A stretch of DNA of 64,000 nucleotides from UBA2040 sp041751955 (GTDB taxonomy: Bacteria > Bacteroidota > Bacteroidia > Flavobacteriales_D > Crocinitomicaceae). The DNA is taken from assembly GCA_041751955.1 (NCBI GenBank), contig JBGSIB010000059.1:1-64000 (forward strand), in the 5' to 3' direction. Below, in pieces: positions 53,880 to 63,772 of this stretch; the stretch's first letter is position 1, and each line of letters starts with the position of its first letter. Position numbers and translations under genes: made by a program. The notes beneath the pieces are model-generated. The model had not been told where the DNA came from, searched no databases, and saw only the letters and a program-made list of their open reading frames with translations.

Positions 53880-54818
53880 ATGAAAACAATTAAAATTATA
53901 TCCGTCTTTTTCCTCAGTATTGTCTGTTTTAATTCACAAGCGCAACAGGATCCAATGTACACACATTATATGTACAATACGCTATCCGTAAATCCTGCAT
54001 ACGCAGGGAGTAGAGATGCGCTAACAATCACTGCCCTACACCGTTCGCAATGGTTAGATTTCAAAGGAGCGCCGAGCACTCAAACTTTGACTTTACACTC
54101 ACCGGTTGGTAATAAGCACGTAGGTTTAGGACTGGCGATGTCAAACGATAAGATCGGCCCTACTAACAACACTGGGATTTCAGGAAGTTTTGCTTATATG
54201 ATGCGACTTACTAAAAAATCCAAGCTTGCATTGGGCTTGAGTGGAGGGATTAACGTCCTACAGTCCAATTTAAGTTCTTTGGAATTAGATAATCAAAATG
54301 ACGTATCGTTTCAGCAGAACATCAACAACAGAGTTACGCCAAGTTTCGGGGCAGGTGCATATTATTACAGAGATCAGTTTTATGCTGGAGTGTCTGTACC
54401 TAACCTGATTGAAAGTGAATATTATACTTCCATGCAAACCAACGGAACAGTTACGGCTAGTAAAGCGCGTAGACATTACTTTTTCATTGCAGGTGCCGTA
54501 TTTAACCTAAAGAATAACCTCGCATTTAAGCCAACAACTCTTGTGAAAGTTGTTGCTGGTGCTCCAATTCAGGCTGATTTCACAGCATCTTTCATTATTA
54601 TGAAAAGATTTTTAATTGGAGCTATGTACAGAACAGGAGATGGATTGGGTGCATTGGTTGGATTTGATATCTCTCAACAGTTTCACATAGGCTATTCTTA
54701 CGATTATTCGCTTGGTCTTAGAACATCAAAATACAACAGCGGAAGTCATGAGATTCTATTGAGGTATGACTTCATTTTCAACAGTAACAAACAAATCCAT
54801 TCACCAAGATATTTTTAA
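53880..54818 (+). CDS. PorP/SprF family type IX secretion membrane protein
   Basis: A 312-residue outer-membrane barrel-like protein: signal peptide (1-21, SQAQ), then the family opening QDPMYTHYMYNTLSVNPAYAGSR near 22-45 and the DALTITALHRSQWLDFKGAP motif. PorP/SprF proteins accompany type B CTD cargo proteins, helping attach or secrete them. It lies 31 bp after the ice-binding adhesin and 19 bp before the OmpA gene, forming a three-gene unit. Confidence 0.92.
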   Translation: MKTIKIISVFFLSIVCFNSQAQQDPMYTHYMYNTLSVNPAYAGSRDALTITALHRSQWLDFKGAPSTQTLTLHSPVGNKHVGLGLAMSNDKIGPTNNTGISGSFAYMMRLTKKSKLALGLSGGINVLQSNLSSLELDNQNDVSFQQNINNRVTPSFGAGAYYYRDQFYAGVSVPNLIESEYYTSMQTNGTVTASKARRHYFFIAGAVFNLKNNLAFKPTTLVKVVAGAPIQADFTASFIIMKRFLIGAMYRTGDGLGALVGFDISQQFHIGYSYDYSLGLRTSKYNSGSHEILLRYDFIFNSNKQIHSPRYF

Positions 54819-54837
54819 TTTATAAAAACAAAAGATT

Positions 54838-56778
54838 ATGAAAAGTATGCTTATTACCTTGCTTGTGCTGATAGGGATCAGCCTAAGTTCATTTGCTCAA
54901 GAAAAATCTTCAAGAGAATTAAAAGGTGACAAATTCTTCTTTTCTTACACGTACGACCGAGCAATTGATCGTTATTCAAGAACCAAGAATCTCACCGTCT
55001 CTGGACAACGCAACCTGGCGGAAAGTTACCGCATTATGAAAAAAAACACAAAGTCCGAAGAAACATATGCTGCATTAGTTAATGATGGGATGGAGCTTAT
55101 TCCCGAAGATTATTACAATTATGCAATGGTTTTAAAAAACAGTGGAAAATATGTTGAATCTGATATCCAGATGAACAAATTTTCTGACAAAAACCCCAAT
55201 GACTTGCGCGCAATCAGTTTTCGCGAAAACAAAGATCAGTTTGGCGTATTATTGCTGGACAATGGCAATTATAGAATAAGAAAAATGGATATAAATTCAG
55301 GTTCTCAGGATTTTGGAGCATCTTATTACAAAGATCAAATAGTGTATACGTCAAGCAACGCTTCTCCTAAAATGATATTGCGAAGATACAATGTGAACAA
55401 TGAACCATTCTTGAATATGTATGTCGCAGATGTCGAAGATGGCCAATTGGAAAACCGTGAGTTCTTCGATAAAAAAGAGAATGGAAAAATGCACGATGGT
55501 CCTGCCAGTTTTAGCAACTCAGGAACATTTATGGCATACACTACAAATGCAAAAAAAGACAAAACAAAAGATGATGTAGTTGAACTGCAAATCTTCACGC
55601 GTGCATACGCAAATGAAGAATGGAGCGAACCAATAGCATTTAAATACAACAACCCTGGTTATGACGTTGCACATCCATATTTAACGAGTGATGGGAAAAC
55701 TATGTACTTCGCAAGTGACATGCCAGGCGGGTATGGTGGGTTGGATATCTATCGTTCAACTATAACGTCAGACGGTTCATGGGAAACACCACAGAATCTA
55801 GGTAACCATATCAATACAGAAGGAGACGAAATGTTCCCGTTCTTTGATTCAAATAAAAACACCTTGAACTTTGCTTCAAATGGTCACTACGGTTTAGGAG
55901 GATACGATATTTTTTCGAGCCAAAAGAATGGCAATACGTGGGGTGAAGTAAGCAATGCTGGAGCACCTCTCAACACACGTTTTGATGATTATGCTTTAAT
56001 CGTCAATAGTAGTGGGGATAAAGGTTACTTTTCATCCAACAGGGAAAATGGAAGTGGAAGAGATGATATTTATGGTCTTGATCTTTTAAATACTAAGTCT
56101 AACACCAAGACTATAGAAGGCGTTGCTCAGGATATTGACAACAAACCACTCTCTGGAACTAGTGTGAAATTATTCGAAGCAGGAAGTGAAATAAGTGAAA
56201 CAATAGTGGGCACCGACGGAAAATATTCCTTTACTGTTGATGCTAACAAGAATTTTGAGTTAACAGGTAACTTAGAAGACTACTTGGAAGGAAAAAAGAA
56301 TGCTAACACGTTTGGTGCAGACGATCTAGTTATTGCTGATCTACAACTTTTACAAGAAGAGGAGGTAATTGTTAATGATGAAAATGTTGTGGTAAATGAA
56401 GATCTTGGTGCATTCATGAAAATGAAACCAATTTACTTTGACTTTGACAAATCAGTCATCACACCGAAAGCAGCAAAGGAATTGGATAAAATGATTAAAG
56501 TGCTAAACCAGTTCCCACAAATGGAAATTGCGCTCACATCTCATACCGATTGCAGAGGTACGAATGAATATAACGCAACTTTATCACAAGCCCGTGCAAG
56601 TTCATCTGTAGAATACATTAAAGGAAGAGTTACGAATCCGAACCGTATTACCGGGAAAGGATATGGTGAAAATAGACCTGTTAATTCTTGTGGATGCGAA
56701 GGGGAGAAAGTTTCAACTTGCTCTGAAAAAGATCATCAATTGAATAGACGTTCCGAATTTATCGTTACGAAAAAATAA
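54838..56778 (+). CDS. OmpA-family protein with PD40 propeller and carboxypeptidase-like regulatory domain
   Basis: A 646-residue periplasm/outer-membrane protein: signal peptide (to ~21), TPR-like helices, PD40/WD40-like propeller repeats (~215-425; SDGKTMYFASDMPGGYGGLD), a CarboxypepD_reg Ig-like domain (~430-500) and a C-terminal OmpA peptidoglycan-binding domain (~530-646: IYFDFDKSVITPKAAKELDK, SHTDCRGTNEYN). This layout equals the PorE/SprE-neighbourhood OmpA proteins of T9SS operons that tie the adhesion system to peptidoglycan. Confidence 0.92.
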   Translation: MKSMLITLLVLIGISLSSFAQEKSSRELKGDKFFFSYTYDRAIDRYSRTKNLTVSGQRNLAESYRIMKKNTKSEETYAALVNDGMELIPEDYYNYAMVLKNSGKYVESDIQMNKFSDKNPNDLRAISFRENKDQFGVLLLDNGNYRIRKMDINSGSQDFGASYYKDQIVYTSSNASPKMILRRYNVNNEPFLNMYVADVEDGQLENREFFDKKENGKMHDGPASFSNSGTFMAYTTNAKKDKTKDDVVELQIFTRAYANEEWSEPIAFKYNNPGYDVAHPYLTSDGKTMYFASDMPGGYGGLDIYRSTITSDGSWETPQNLGNHINTEGDEMFPFFDSNKNTLNFASNGHYGLGGYDIFSSQKNGNTWGEVSNAGAPLNTRFDDYALIVNSSGDKGYFSSNRENGSGRDDIYGLDLLNTKSNTKTIEGVAQDIDNKPLSGTSVKLFEAGSEISETIVGTDGKYSFTVDANKNFELTGNLEDYLEGKKNANTFGADDLVIADLQLLQEEEVIVNDENVVVNEDLGAFMKMKPIYFDFDKSVITPKAAKELDKMIKVLNQFPQMEIALTSHTDCRGTNEYNATLSQARASSSVEYIKGRVTNPNRITGKGYGENRPVNSCGCEGEKVSTCSEKDHQLNRRSEFIVTKK

Positions 56779-57179
56779 TTTTCAGAAGTATTAAATTAAA
56801 TTTTAGAAGGTGATTTAAAATAATACTTCCGAAAATAAGTGTCATCTGTTTGAAAACGGATGACACTTTTTTTTTGTGGAATATAAAATATCAACTACAA
56901 AAATCACTTTGTTAATTCTGCATACTGCATGAAACCACATACCCGATCAAGGAAATACAATCCTTTCCCCCAATCATCGTCTTACCTTATGCATACCTAT
57001 TGGCAGCTTCACCACCTATTCGCTCAAAACAGGGGCACAATACTTTTCTATCGATTTGTTTTTAAATCAATTAGAGGATTATCAAATCTGTGAATTATGC
57101 AACATTTCTTCCTTATTGTATAACACATAATTGTCATAAAGCAATAACTTTTATCCATTCTATGTAAAATGAAAAATCC
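56779..57179. other. Intergenic region with a strong terminator
   Basis: 401 bp. It contains the terminator at 56837-56875 and AT-rich leader of the AraC gene. No ORF is convincing. The poly-C/T patch TTTCCCCCAATC near 56960 is unremarkable. Confidence 0.6.
56837..56875 (+). terminator. Rho-independent terminator after the OmpA gene
   Basis: AAGTGTCATCTGTTT pairs with AACGGATGACACTT (with one G-U pair), loop GAA, then a T run; a very stable hairpin closing the ice-binding adhesin operon. Confidence 0.9.
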
Positions 57180-57761
57180 TTGAAAATATATATTAAGTAT
57201 ATGGTGAGTAACCGCTGTAAAATGGCGGTGAAAGAAGAGCTTCAAAAACTGGGACTTCATTTCGTAGTAGTAGATTTGGGAGAGGTAGAAGTGATGGAAG
57301 AATTAACTTCTGAACAAAGAATGAAGCTAAATGCGGGGCTACTAAATTCTGGGCTTGAGCTGATGGATGACAAACGTGCGGTTCTGATAGAAAAGATGGT
57401 CAATGTCATTACTGAAATGATCCACTTTACCGAGGAATCTCCAAAAGTGAACTATTCGGATTATCTCAGCGAAAAAGTAGGATATGATTACACCTATATG
57501 TCGAATGTGTTTTCTGAAGTGAAGGGAATAACAGTGCAACAATTTATAATCGTTAATAAGATTGAACGGGTAAAAGAATACTTGATTTACGACGAACTAA
57601 ACCTCACAGAGATATCCTACAAATTACATTATAGCAGTGTAGCGCATTTATCCAATCAATTTAAAAAAGTGACAGGACTTACACCCTCTAACTATAAGCA
57701 ACTAAAAGACAAAAAAAGAAGCCCGATTGAAGATATAGGCAGAAATAATAAAGCGAATTAA
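57180..57761 (+). CDS. AraC-family transcriptional regulator with short N-terminal domain
   Basis: A 193-residue regulator. The C-terminal AraC HTH pair occupies ~95-185 (LSEKVGYDYTYMSNVFSEVK and LNLTEISYKLHYSSVAHLSN, then QFKKVTGLTPSNYK). The N-terminal ~80 residues contain a conserved YIKYMVSNRCKMAVKEEL opening. TTG at 57180 is the start because the conserved residues KIYIKYMV lie upstream of the first in-frame ATG (57201). It precedes the hybrid histidine kinase by 30 bp. Confidence 0.82.
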   Translation: MKIYIKYMVSNRCKMAVKEELQKLGLHFVVVDLGEVEVMEELTSEQRMKLNAGLLNSGLELMDDKRAVLIEKMVNVITEMIHFTEESPKVNYSDYLSEKVGYDYTYMSNVFSEVKGITVQQFIIVNKIERVKEYLIYDELNLTEISYKLHYSSVAHLSNQFKKVTGLTPSNYKQLKDKKRSPIEDIGRNNKAN

Positions 57762-57791
57762 ATAGTACGCTTCGTCAATTAAAAATTTAAA

Positions 57792-60700
57792 ATGAAAGTA
57801 GCTCAAAACGAAAAACATTTTGTCGGCCGATTAATTGAAGCAAGTTTAGATCCCTTTGTTGTTATTAATACTGTTGGAAAGATTACGGATGTAAATAACG
57901 CATTTATCCAAGCTACGGGGTTGTCTCGTGAAGAACTTTCAGGCACTAATTTCTCAAAGTATTTTACCCAGCCGGATAAAGCAGAGAAGGGATACCTAAA
58001 AGCTTTAGATAAAGGTTTTGCAACAGATTATTCGCTAATAATCGAACATAAAAATGGTCAACTAACTGATGTTTTATTCAACACGTCTGTATATACAGAT
58101 GATAATAAAAATGTACTTGGGGTATTGGCTGCAGCTAGAAATGTGAATGGTCAACAAGGGGCAATCGATTTAGGAAAGGCGAATAAACTTTTATTATTTC
58201 AAAAAGCAGAAAAGGAAAAGAGAGCTGCTGAATTAGGTTTAGCTAACGATGAACTTAGATTTCAAAACGAGGAAAAAGCAAAAAGAGCAAACGAGTTAAT
58301 CATTGCAAACAAAGAACTACTATTTCAAACTGAAGAGAAAGGAAAAAGAGCAAATGAATTATACGAAGCGAATAAAGAGCTTAGGTTTCAAAATGAGGAA
58401 AAGGAAAAACGAGCTTCAGAGTTGTTTCATGCCAACAAAGAACTTAATCGATCAAAAGAACTGCTCAATAACAGTTTAAAGGAAGTGTCTGAATATAAAG
58501 ATGCCCTTGATGAAACAACTATTATCGCCATCACTGACCAAAAAGGTATTATTAAAAAGGTCAATAACAATTTTTGTATTATATCAAAATACAAGGAGGA
58601 GGAGTTGATCGGAAAAGACCATAGCATTCTTAACTCTGGATACCACTCGAAAAAATTCATAAGTGATTTATGGAAAACTATTGCTAGTGGAAAAGTATGG
58701 AAAGGCGAATTTAAAAACAAAGCGAAGGACGGGACGTTTTATTGGGTAGATACGACCATTGTTCCTTTTCTTGATGAGTTGGATAAACCGTATCAATATC
58801 TTGCTATCAGAATAGATATTACCAAACGAAAAGAATCGGAAAAGCAAATAATAAGTATAAATAAACTTCTAGAATTTCAAAAAGAAGAGAAAAGAAAGCG
58901 ATCAGCCCAAATGAGTGTTGCCAACTATTCTCGGAGCTTGATTGAGGCCAGTCGAGACCCATTATTTACCATAAGCCCTGAAGGAAAAATTACAGATTTA
59001 AATCGGGCCACAGCTAGGGCAACCGGGAAATCGAGAGAGGAATTAATTGGAACCTATTTTTCTAAATATTTTACTGAGCCCGCGAAAGCAAAAGAAGGAT
59101 ATGAAAAGGTTTTTGAAAAAGATTTTGTTGTAGACTATCCTCTAACAATTATTGATGGGACCAATACGGATGTGCTTTTCAATGGTTCGGTTTATAAAGA
59201 TGATAAAAAAAATGTGGTCGGTGCAGTAGTAGTGGCAAGGGATATTACCGAACAAAAAAGATTTGAAAGGGATTTGATAGAGGCAAAAGTTGTAGCTGAA
59301 TTAAGCTCGAATTATGCCCGTAGTTTAATTGAAGCAAGTCGTGACCCCTTAGTTACAATTGATGCATCAGGTAAAATTACAGATGTTAATGAAGCATCCA
59401 TTAAAGTGATTGGATTGTCCCGGAAATCAGTAATTGGCACAAATTTCTCCACGTATTTCACTGAACCTGAGAAAGCTGAAGCTGGATATCAAAAAGCATT
59501 CGAAAAAGGCTTTGTGTCTGATTATTCTTTAACCATAAAACATAAAAGTGGCAAACAAACGGATGTTTTGTACAATGCTTCCGTTTATAAGGACAAGGAA
59601 GGGAATGTTCTAGGTGTTTTTGCATCAGCAAGGGATGTTACCGACCAGAAAAAAACTCAATTAGAACTTATCAAGTTAAAGGAATTAGCAGAACTGACTA
59701 CAGTTATTGCTGAGGAGGCGAAACGAAAAGCAGAAAAAGCTACCAAAATAGCCGAAGAGGCTATGAGCGCAAAGCAACAGTTTCTTTCCAATATGAGTCA
59801 CGAAATCCGAACGCCAATGAATGCCATAATCGGATTTACAAAAGTTGTTTTAAAAACGGAGCTGACTGCCAAACAAAAAGAATATTTGAAGGCCATCAAA
59901 GTGAGTGGAGATGCAATGATTGTTTTGATCAACAATATTTTAGATTTGGCAAAAGTAGACTCTGGGAAACTTGTTTTTGAAGAAATCCCTTTCAGATTGA
60001 GACCCTCGATTGATTCAATGCTGCATTTATTTGAACTCAAAATTCAAGAAAAGAATTTAAATTTTGTTCGGGAATACGACGAAAACATCCCCGAAGTTAT
60101 AAACGGAGACCCAATGCGTTTGCACCAGATTATACTCAACTTGGTTAGCAATGCCGTGAAATTTACTGACAATGGCGAGATTAAGGTCTCAACTAAACTG
60201 GTAAGCCAAAATGACAAAAAAGTTGCAATTCTCTTCGAAGTTCAAGATACAGGCATAGGAATTGCCAAAGATAAAATGGAGAAAATATTTGAAAATTTTC
60301 AACAGGCATCAAGTAAAACGTCCAGAATTTATGGAGGTACAGGACTAGGTCTTGCCATTGTAAAACATCTTGTAGAGTCGCAAGATGGTGAGATTTCTGT
60401 TCAAAGTAGGGTAAATAAAGGTTCAACTTTTAGTTTTAAAATGAGCTTCTTAAAATCCTCTGAAGATGCATTGCCCATCGAAGATATTACGGAATTGGAT
60501 CAAGATTTAAAAAACATCCGTGTCCTCGTTGTGGAAGACATAGCACTCAACCAACTTCTTATGAAAACATTGCTGGATGATTTTGGTTTTAAATGTGATA
60601 TCGCGTCAAACGGAAGTGTCGCAATTGATAAACTAAAGAGTAATGAATATGACATAATCCTAATGGACCTACATATGCCTGTTATGAACGGTTTTGAGGC

Positions 60701-61277
60701 AACAAAGTACATTCGAGAAAAAATGAAATTAACCATTCCTATCATGGCCTTGACTGCTGATGTTACAACCGCAGATCTAGAAAACTGCACCCAAGTCGGA
60801 ATGACGGACTATCTTGCCAAACCTGTTAACGATAAACTGCTGTATTCAAAAATTGTTAGCCTCGTTAAAAATAAATCTGTGTCGGAGATTGATAAGAAAG
60901 TTTATCAGGAGATGAAGGAACTGAAGCTGACAGATATGAGCTATCTGAATCATAAAACAAAATCCAATCCAACTTTGATGATGGAAATGATTGCACTTTA
61001 TCTGGAACAAACACCCCTTTTAGTGTCAGAAATGAGCCAAAGTTTCGTAAAAAAAGACTGGGAATTACTTCAATCTGTTTCGCATAAAATGATTCCGTCC
61101 TTTTCAATCTTCGGAATGAAACCAGAAATTGAAGGCATGGCTAGAATGATAAATGAATTTTCACGAGCAAAAGTAGAGAATGTTGGACTTTCTGATTTAA
61201 TTGGAAAATTAGAAAAGATATGTCTTCAAGCCTGTGAAGAATTACAAGAAGAATACCATAGAATAAAAAGAACATGA
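57792..61277 (+). CDS. Hybrid histidine kinase with four PAS domains, a 21-residue coiled linker repeat, REC and Hpt domains
   Basis: A 1161-residue soluble sensor kinase without transmembrane helices. PAS domains lie at about 7-118, 237-350, 379-490 and 508-620. Between PAS1 and PAS2 (residues 135-218) are four 21-residue repeats built on FQxxEKxKRAxEL and ANKEL. HisKA has the phospho-acceptor His670 in SHEIRTPMNA; HATPase N-box at 787 and G-boxes near 820 and 850. REC phospho-Asp959 is in LMDLHMPVMNG; a degenerate Hpt domain has His1098 (SHKM). Its stop overlaps the next response regulator (ATGA). Confidence 0.93.
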   Translation: MKVAQNEKHFVGRLIEASLDPFVVINTVGKITDVNNAFIQATGLSREELSGTNFSKYFTQPDKAEKGYLKALDKGFATDYSLIIEHKNGQLTDVLFNTSVYTDDNKNVLGVLAAARNVNGQQGAIDLGKANKLLLFQKAEKEKRAAELGLANDELRFQNEEKAKRANELIIANKELLFQTEEKGKRANELYEANKELRFQNEEKEKRASELFHANKELNRSKELLNNSLKEVSEYKDALDETTIIAITDQKGIIKKVNNNFCIISKYKEEELIGKDHSILNSGYHSKKFISDLWKTIASGKVWKGEFKNKAKDGTFYWVDTTIVPFLDELDKPYQYLAIRIDITKRKESEKQIISINKLLEFQKEEKRKRSAQMSVANYSRSLIEASRDPLFTISPEGKITDLNRATARATGKSREELIGTYFSKYFTEPAKAKEGYEKVFEKDFVVDYPLTIIDGTNTDVLFNGSVYKDDKKNVVGAVVVARDITEQKRFERDLIEAKVVAELSSNYARSLIEASRDPLVTIDASGKITDVNEASIKVIGLSRKSVIGTNFSTYFTEPEKAEAGYQKAFEKGFVSDYSLTIKHKSGKQTDVLYNASVYKDKEGNVLGVFASARDVTDQKKTQLELIKLKELAELTTVIAEEAKRKAEKATKIAEEAMSAKQQFLSNMSHEIRTPMNAIIGFTKVVLKTELTAKQKEYLKAIKVSGDAMIVLINNILDLAKVDSGKLVFEEIPFRLRPSIDSMLHLFELKIQEKNLNFVREYDENIPEVINGDPMRLHQIILNLVSNAVKFTDNGEIKVSTKLVSQNDKKVAILFEVQDTGIGIAKDKMEKIFENFQQASSKTSRIYGGTGLGLAIVKHLVESQDGEISVQSRVNKGSTFSFKMSFLKSSEDALPIEDITELDQDLKNIRVLVVEDIALNQLLMKTLLDDFGFKCDIASNGSVAIDKLKSNEYDIILMDLHMPVMNGFEATKYIREKMKLTIPIMALTADVTTADLENCTQVGMTDYLAKPVNDKLLYSKIVSLVKNKSVSEIDKKVYQEMKELKLTDMSYLNHKTKSNPTLMMEMIALYLEQTPLLVSEMSQSFVKKDWELLQSVSHKMIPSFSIFGMKPEIEGMARMINEFSRAKVENVGLSDLIGKLEKICLQACEELQEEYHRIKRT

Positions 61278-61705
61278 AAAACGAAAAAATACTTCTCTTT
61301 TTAGTCGACGATGACGCAGTGTTTCTAAAAGCACTCGAAATAGAATTTTCATTGCACGCTGATTTTGAGATTGAAACTTTTGCAACTGGAGAACTGTGCT
61401 TGGCTAATCTCTCGCATAAACCAGATGTAGTTATTCTTGATTTCCAATTGGATGGGATAAAACCAAATGCAATGAATGGGATCGACACGCTTGATAAAAT
61501 AAAAGAAGTTGATTCCAATATTCCAGTAATTATGTTGTCGTCTCAAGATAAAATAGAGGTGGCGATTAGCTGTATGCATCATAAAGCAACAGATTATGTT
61601 GTTAAAAGCGAAACCGCGTTCGTAAGACTTCAAAAAATTATCACAGAAGTCTTTCTGCACAAAAAGCTTGAGAAACAACTAAAGTGGTATATGGACAGAA
61701 TGTAA
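61274..61705 (+). CDS. Single-domain response regulator
   Basis: A 143-residue receiver domain: acidic pocket FLVDDD near 10-15, phospho-acceptor Asp56 (VILDFQ), and Lys near 111 (DYVVKSETA). No output domain follows in frame, but a LytTR gene remnant is directly downstream. Translationally coupled to the hybrid kinase. Confidence 0.88.
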   Translation: MKNEKILLFLVDDDAVFLKALEIEFSLHADFEIETFATGELCLANLSHKPDVVILDFQLDGIKPNAMNGIDTLDKIKEVDSNIPVIMLSSQDKIEVAISCMHHKATDYVVKSETAFVRLQKIITEVFLHKKLEKQLKWYMDRM

Positions 61706-62412
61706 TGTTTTGTCCAAGGAGTTCTACCAATTATATTGAAATAATTTCAGCCTGTTCTCAGGTTTAGAAAGATGAAAAATTCGTAAAAAAGATAGTTCTT
61801 AATGATCATCCAGAATTACTCTTCGTGGATGTGGAAATGGGAGATGGAACTGGTTTTGATTTGTTGAATCGACTACCCTCTTGCGAATACTCCATGGTCT
61901 TCATTACAGCACATAACAAGTATCCTGTCAATGTATTTAAATTCTGTGCTATTGATTTTCTGACGAAGCCAATAGACTCTTAAGAGCTTATCTCTGCTAT
62001 GGAAAAGGTGAAAGAGGAACAAAAAGTCAAAGACATAAAATTGCAGTTCCAGTTGCTACGCGAGTTCATGGATAGCAATATTTCGGAGGATAAAAAGATT
62101 GTATTCCGAGATAGCACAACGATATATTTTGTAAAAATAAAAGACATTTTACATTGTGAAGCCAGTGGTTCCAATACGACCTTTTTTCTTCAAGACGAAA
62201 CCAAAATAACGGTCAGTAAACCTTTAAAAGAATTTGAAAATATGTTGGAGTCTGATCACTTTATTCGGACACATCATTCGCACCTCGTAAACATATCCCA
62301 AATCAAACGTTTGGACAAAACAGATGGCGGAAGTGTCGTTTTATCGAATGGTGTTCACGTTCCAATTTCTCAACGAAAATGGGAACAGGTTTTGTTGTTG
62401 TTAAATGTTTAA
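61706..62412 (+). pseudogene. LytTR-type response regulator with a decayed receiver domain
   Basis: One frame runs from 61706 to 62412. The receiver part reads FCP..YIEIISACSQV-stop-KDEKFVKK, then ELLFVDVEMGDGTGFDLLNR, VFITAHNKYPVNVFKFCAID, FLTKPIDS-stop-ELISAMEKV; TAG is at 61765 and TAA at 61981. The beginning (first beta-strand and DDE acidic pocket) is missing, and the sequence abuts the previous gene. From the ATG at 61999 the LytTR DNA-binding domain (137 aa: IYFVKIKDILHCEASGSNTT, HFIRTHHSHLVNISQIKRLD) is intact and could still be made. Confidence 0.85.
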
Positions 62413-62652
62413 TTTGTTGAAATACAAATATTTAATCATTGTATTTGACACCTGTTTTGATGTGTTTTATTCTAGTTTTCACCTGAAACACTTATTAAGA
62501 AAACCGAATCATTTATTCAATTTTATTGTGCAGTTAGAGAATTGGACAATCAGTGCCTGGGCATAAATATTCTTTTGAACTCACAAGTTTTTTTTATTCG
62601 CAGTGAGAGTTCAACCAATTATTTCTTATTTTAACATACCTAAACAAGAAAT
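62413..62652. other. Intergenic region before carbonic anhydrase
   Basis: 240 bp. Inverted repeats AAATACAA/TTGTATTT (62420-62446) and GAACTCAC/GTGAGAGTTC (near 62577-62612) are visible without a T run. The first may be a weak terminator for the LytTR remnant. No ORF. Confidence 0.5.
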
Positions 62653-63288
62653 ATGTTAGAATACAATCAGATTTTCATCAACAATCAAAAATGGCTGGAA
62701 GAAAAGAAGGCCACCGACGAAGAATTTTTTGAAAAATTGGCTCAAGGACAAGATCCTGACTTTTTGTTCATCGGTTGTAGTGATAGTCGTGCGACTGCCG
62801 AAGACTTGATGGGCGCACAGCCGGGTGAAGTTTTCGTACATAGAAATATCGCCAATTTGGTCCCGAACAACGACGCTAGTTCAGCATCTGTAGTTGAATA
62901 TGCTGTAGAGCATCTTGATGTTAAACATATTATAGTTTGCGGACATTATTTTTGTGGCGGAGTGAAAGCTGCCATGCAAGCACAAGATTTAGGTATTTTG
63001 AATCCATGGCTTCGCAATATTCGCGACGTTTATCGTTTACATAAAAATCATCTCAATAGCATTGAAAACGAAAACGAAAGATACAATCGTTTGGTAGAAT
63101 TAAACGTGCAAGAACAGTGCGTTAATTTGATTAAAATGGCAGTCGTGCAGCGACATTACGTTAAAAAAGGATATCCTGTCATTCACGGATGGATATTCGA
63201 TGTTTCTACAGGCAAATTGAAAGATTTAAAAATTGACTTTCCAAGCGTTTTGAAATCAATTCAGGAGATTTATAATTTGAATGCTTGA
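62653..63288 (+). CDS. can: Beta-class carbonic anhydrase
   Basis: A 211-residue zinc enzyme hydrating CO2 to bicarbonate. Zn ligands: Cys42 with Asp44 and Arg46 (GCSDSR), His98 and Cys101 (VCGHYFCGGV). The FVHRNIAN motif near 61-68 is also typical. It provides bicarbonate for carboxylation. Monocistronic by position. Confidence 0.95.
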   Translation: MLEYNQIFINNQKWLEEKKATDEEFFEKLAQGQDPDFLFIGCSDSRATAEDLMGAQPGEVFVHRNIANLVPNNDASSASVVEYAVEHLDVKHIIVCGHYFCGGVKAAMQAQDLGILNPWLRNIRDVYRLHKNHLNSIENENERYNRLVELNVQEQCVNLIKMAVVQRHYVKKGYPVIHGWIFDVSTGKLKDLKIDFPSVLKSIQEIYNLNA

Positions 63289-63772
63289 TGAATAAAAACA
63301 ACTACTTGCTTGGTAAATTTTAATTAAAAATCAACTCTACTTTTAGGCTTATTGAAAAGATTAACTTCAAATATTGAAGATGAAATTATCTATGTCATTT
63401 CAAATTGGGAACAAAACCTATTCGTTTATTAATCTAACAGAAATTCAAGGGAATTTGCAAAATATTCAGATTTCGCAACATACAGATAGGAATTAAAGTC
63501 AAAATAAAATGCAGAAAAATCTTTTATTAACGAGTTAAAATTAGCTTAAAGGGACTTAGTTTTAAAGGTATTTTTCAAACAAATATATTGACAATAGTTG
63601 ATTGAACTGGATTTTATTAAAACATTGTTTTTCAGATAAATACACTTTATACTTTGACGTTTTTTCTTCGTGATTTCAAATGTCATAATTCGAAAATAGT
63701 TCTTTGTACTTCTTTTAAAAAAGAGAATATTAAAATGAACTGAATCAAAAAAATATTTGTAATGTTGAACTC
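63289..63772. other. 484-bp intergenic region with a possible aconitase-like fragment
   Basis: Mostly AT-rich with no gene-length ORF. A 38-codon frame at 63380-63496 reads MKLSMSFQIGNKTYSFINL, then a short tail and stop; the FQIGNKTYSF part recalls the start of cytosolic aconitase (AcnA) proteins. No continuation is found in any frame. It could be a remnant or a chance similarity; low confidence. Confidence 0.3.
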
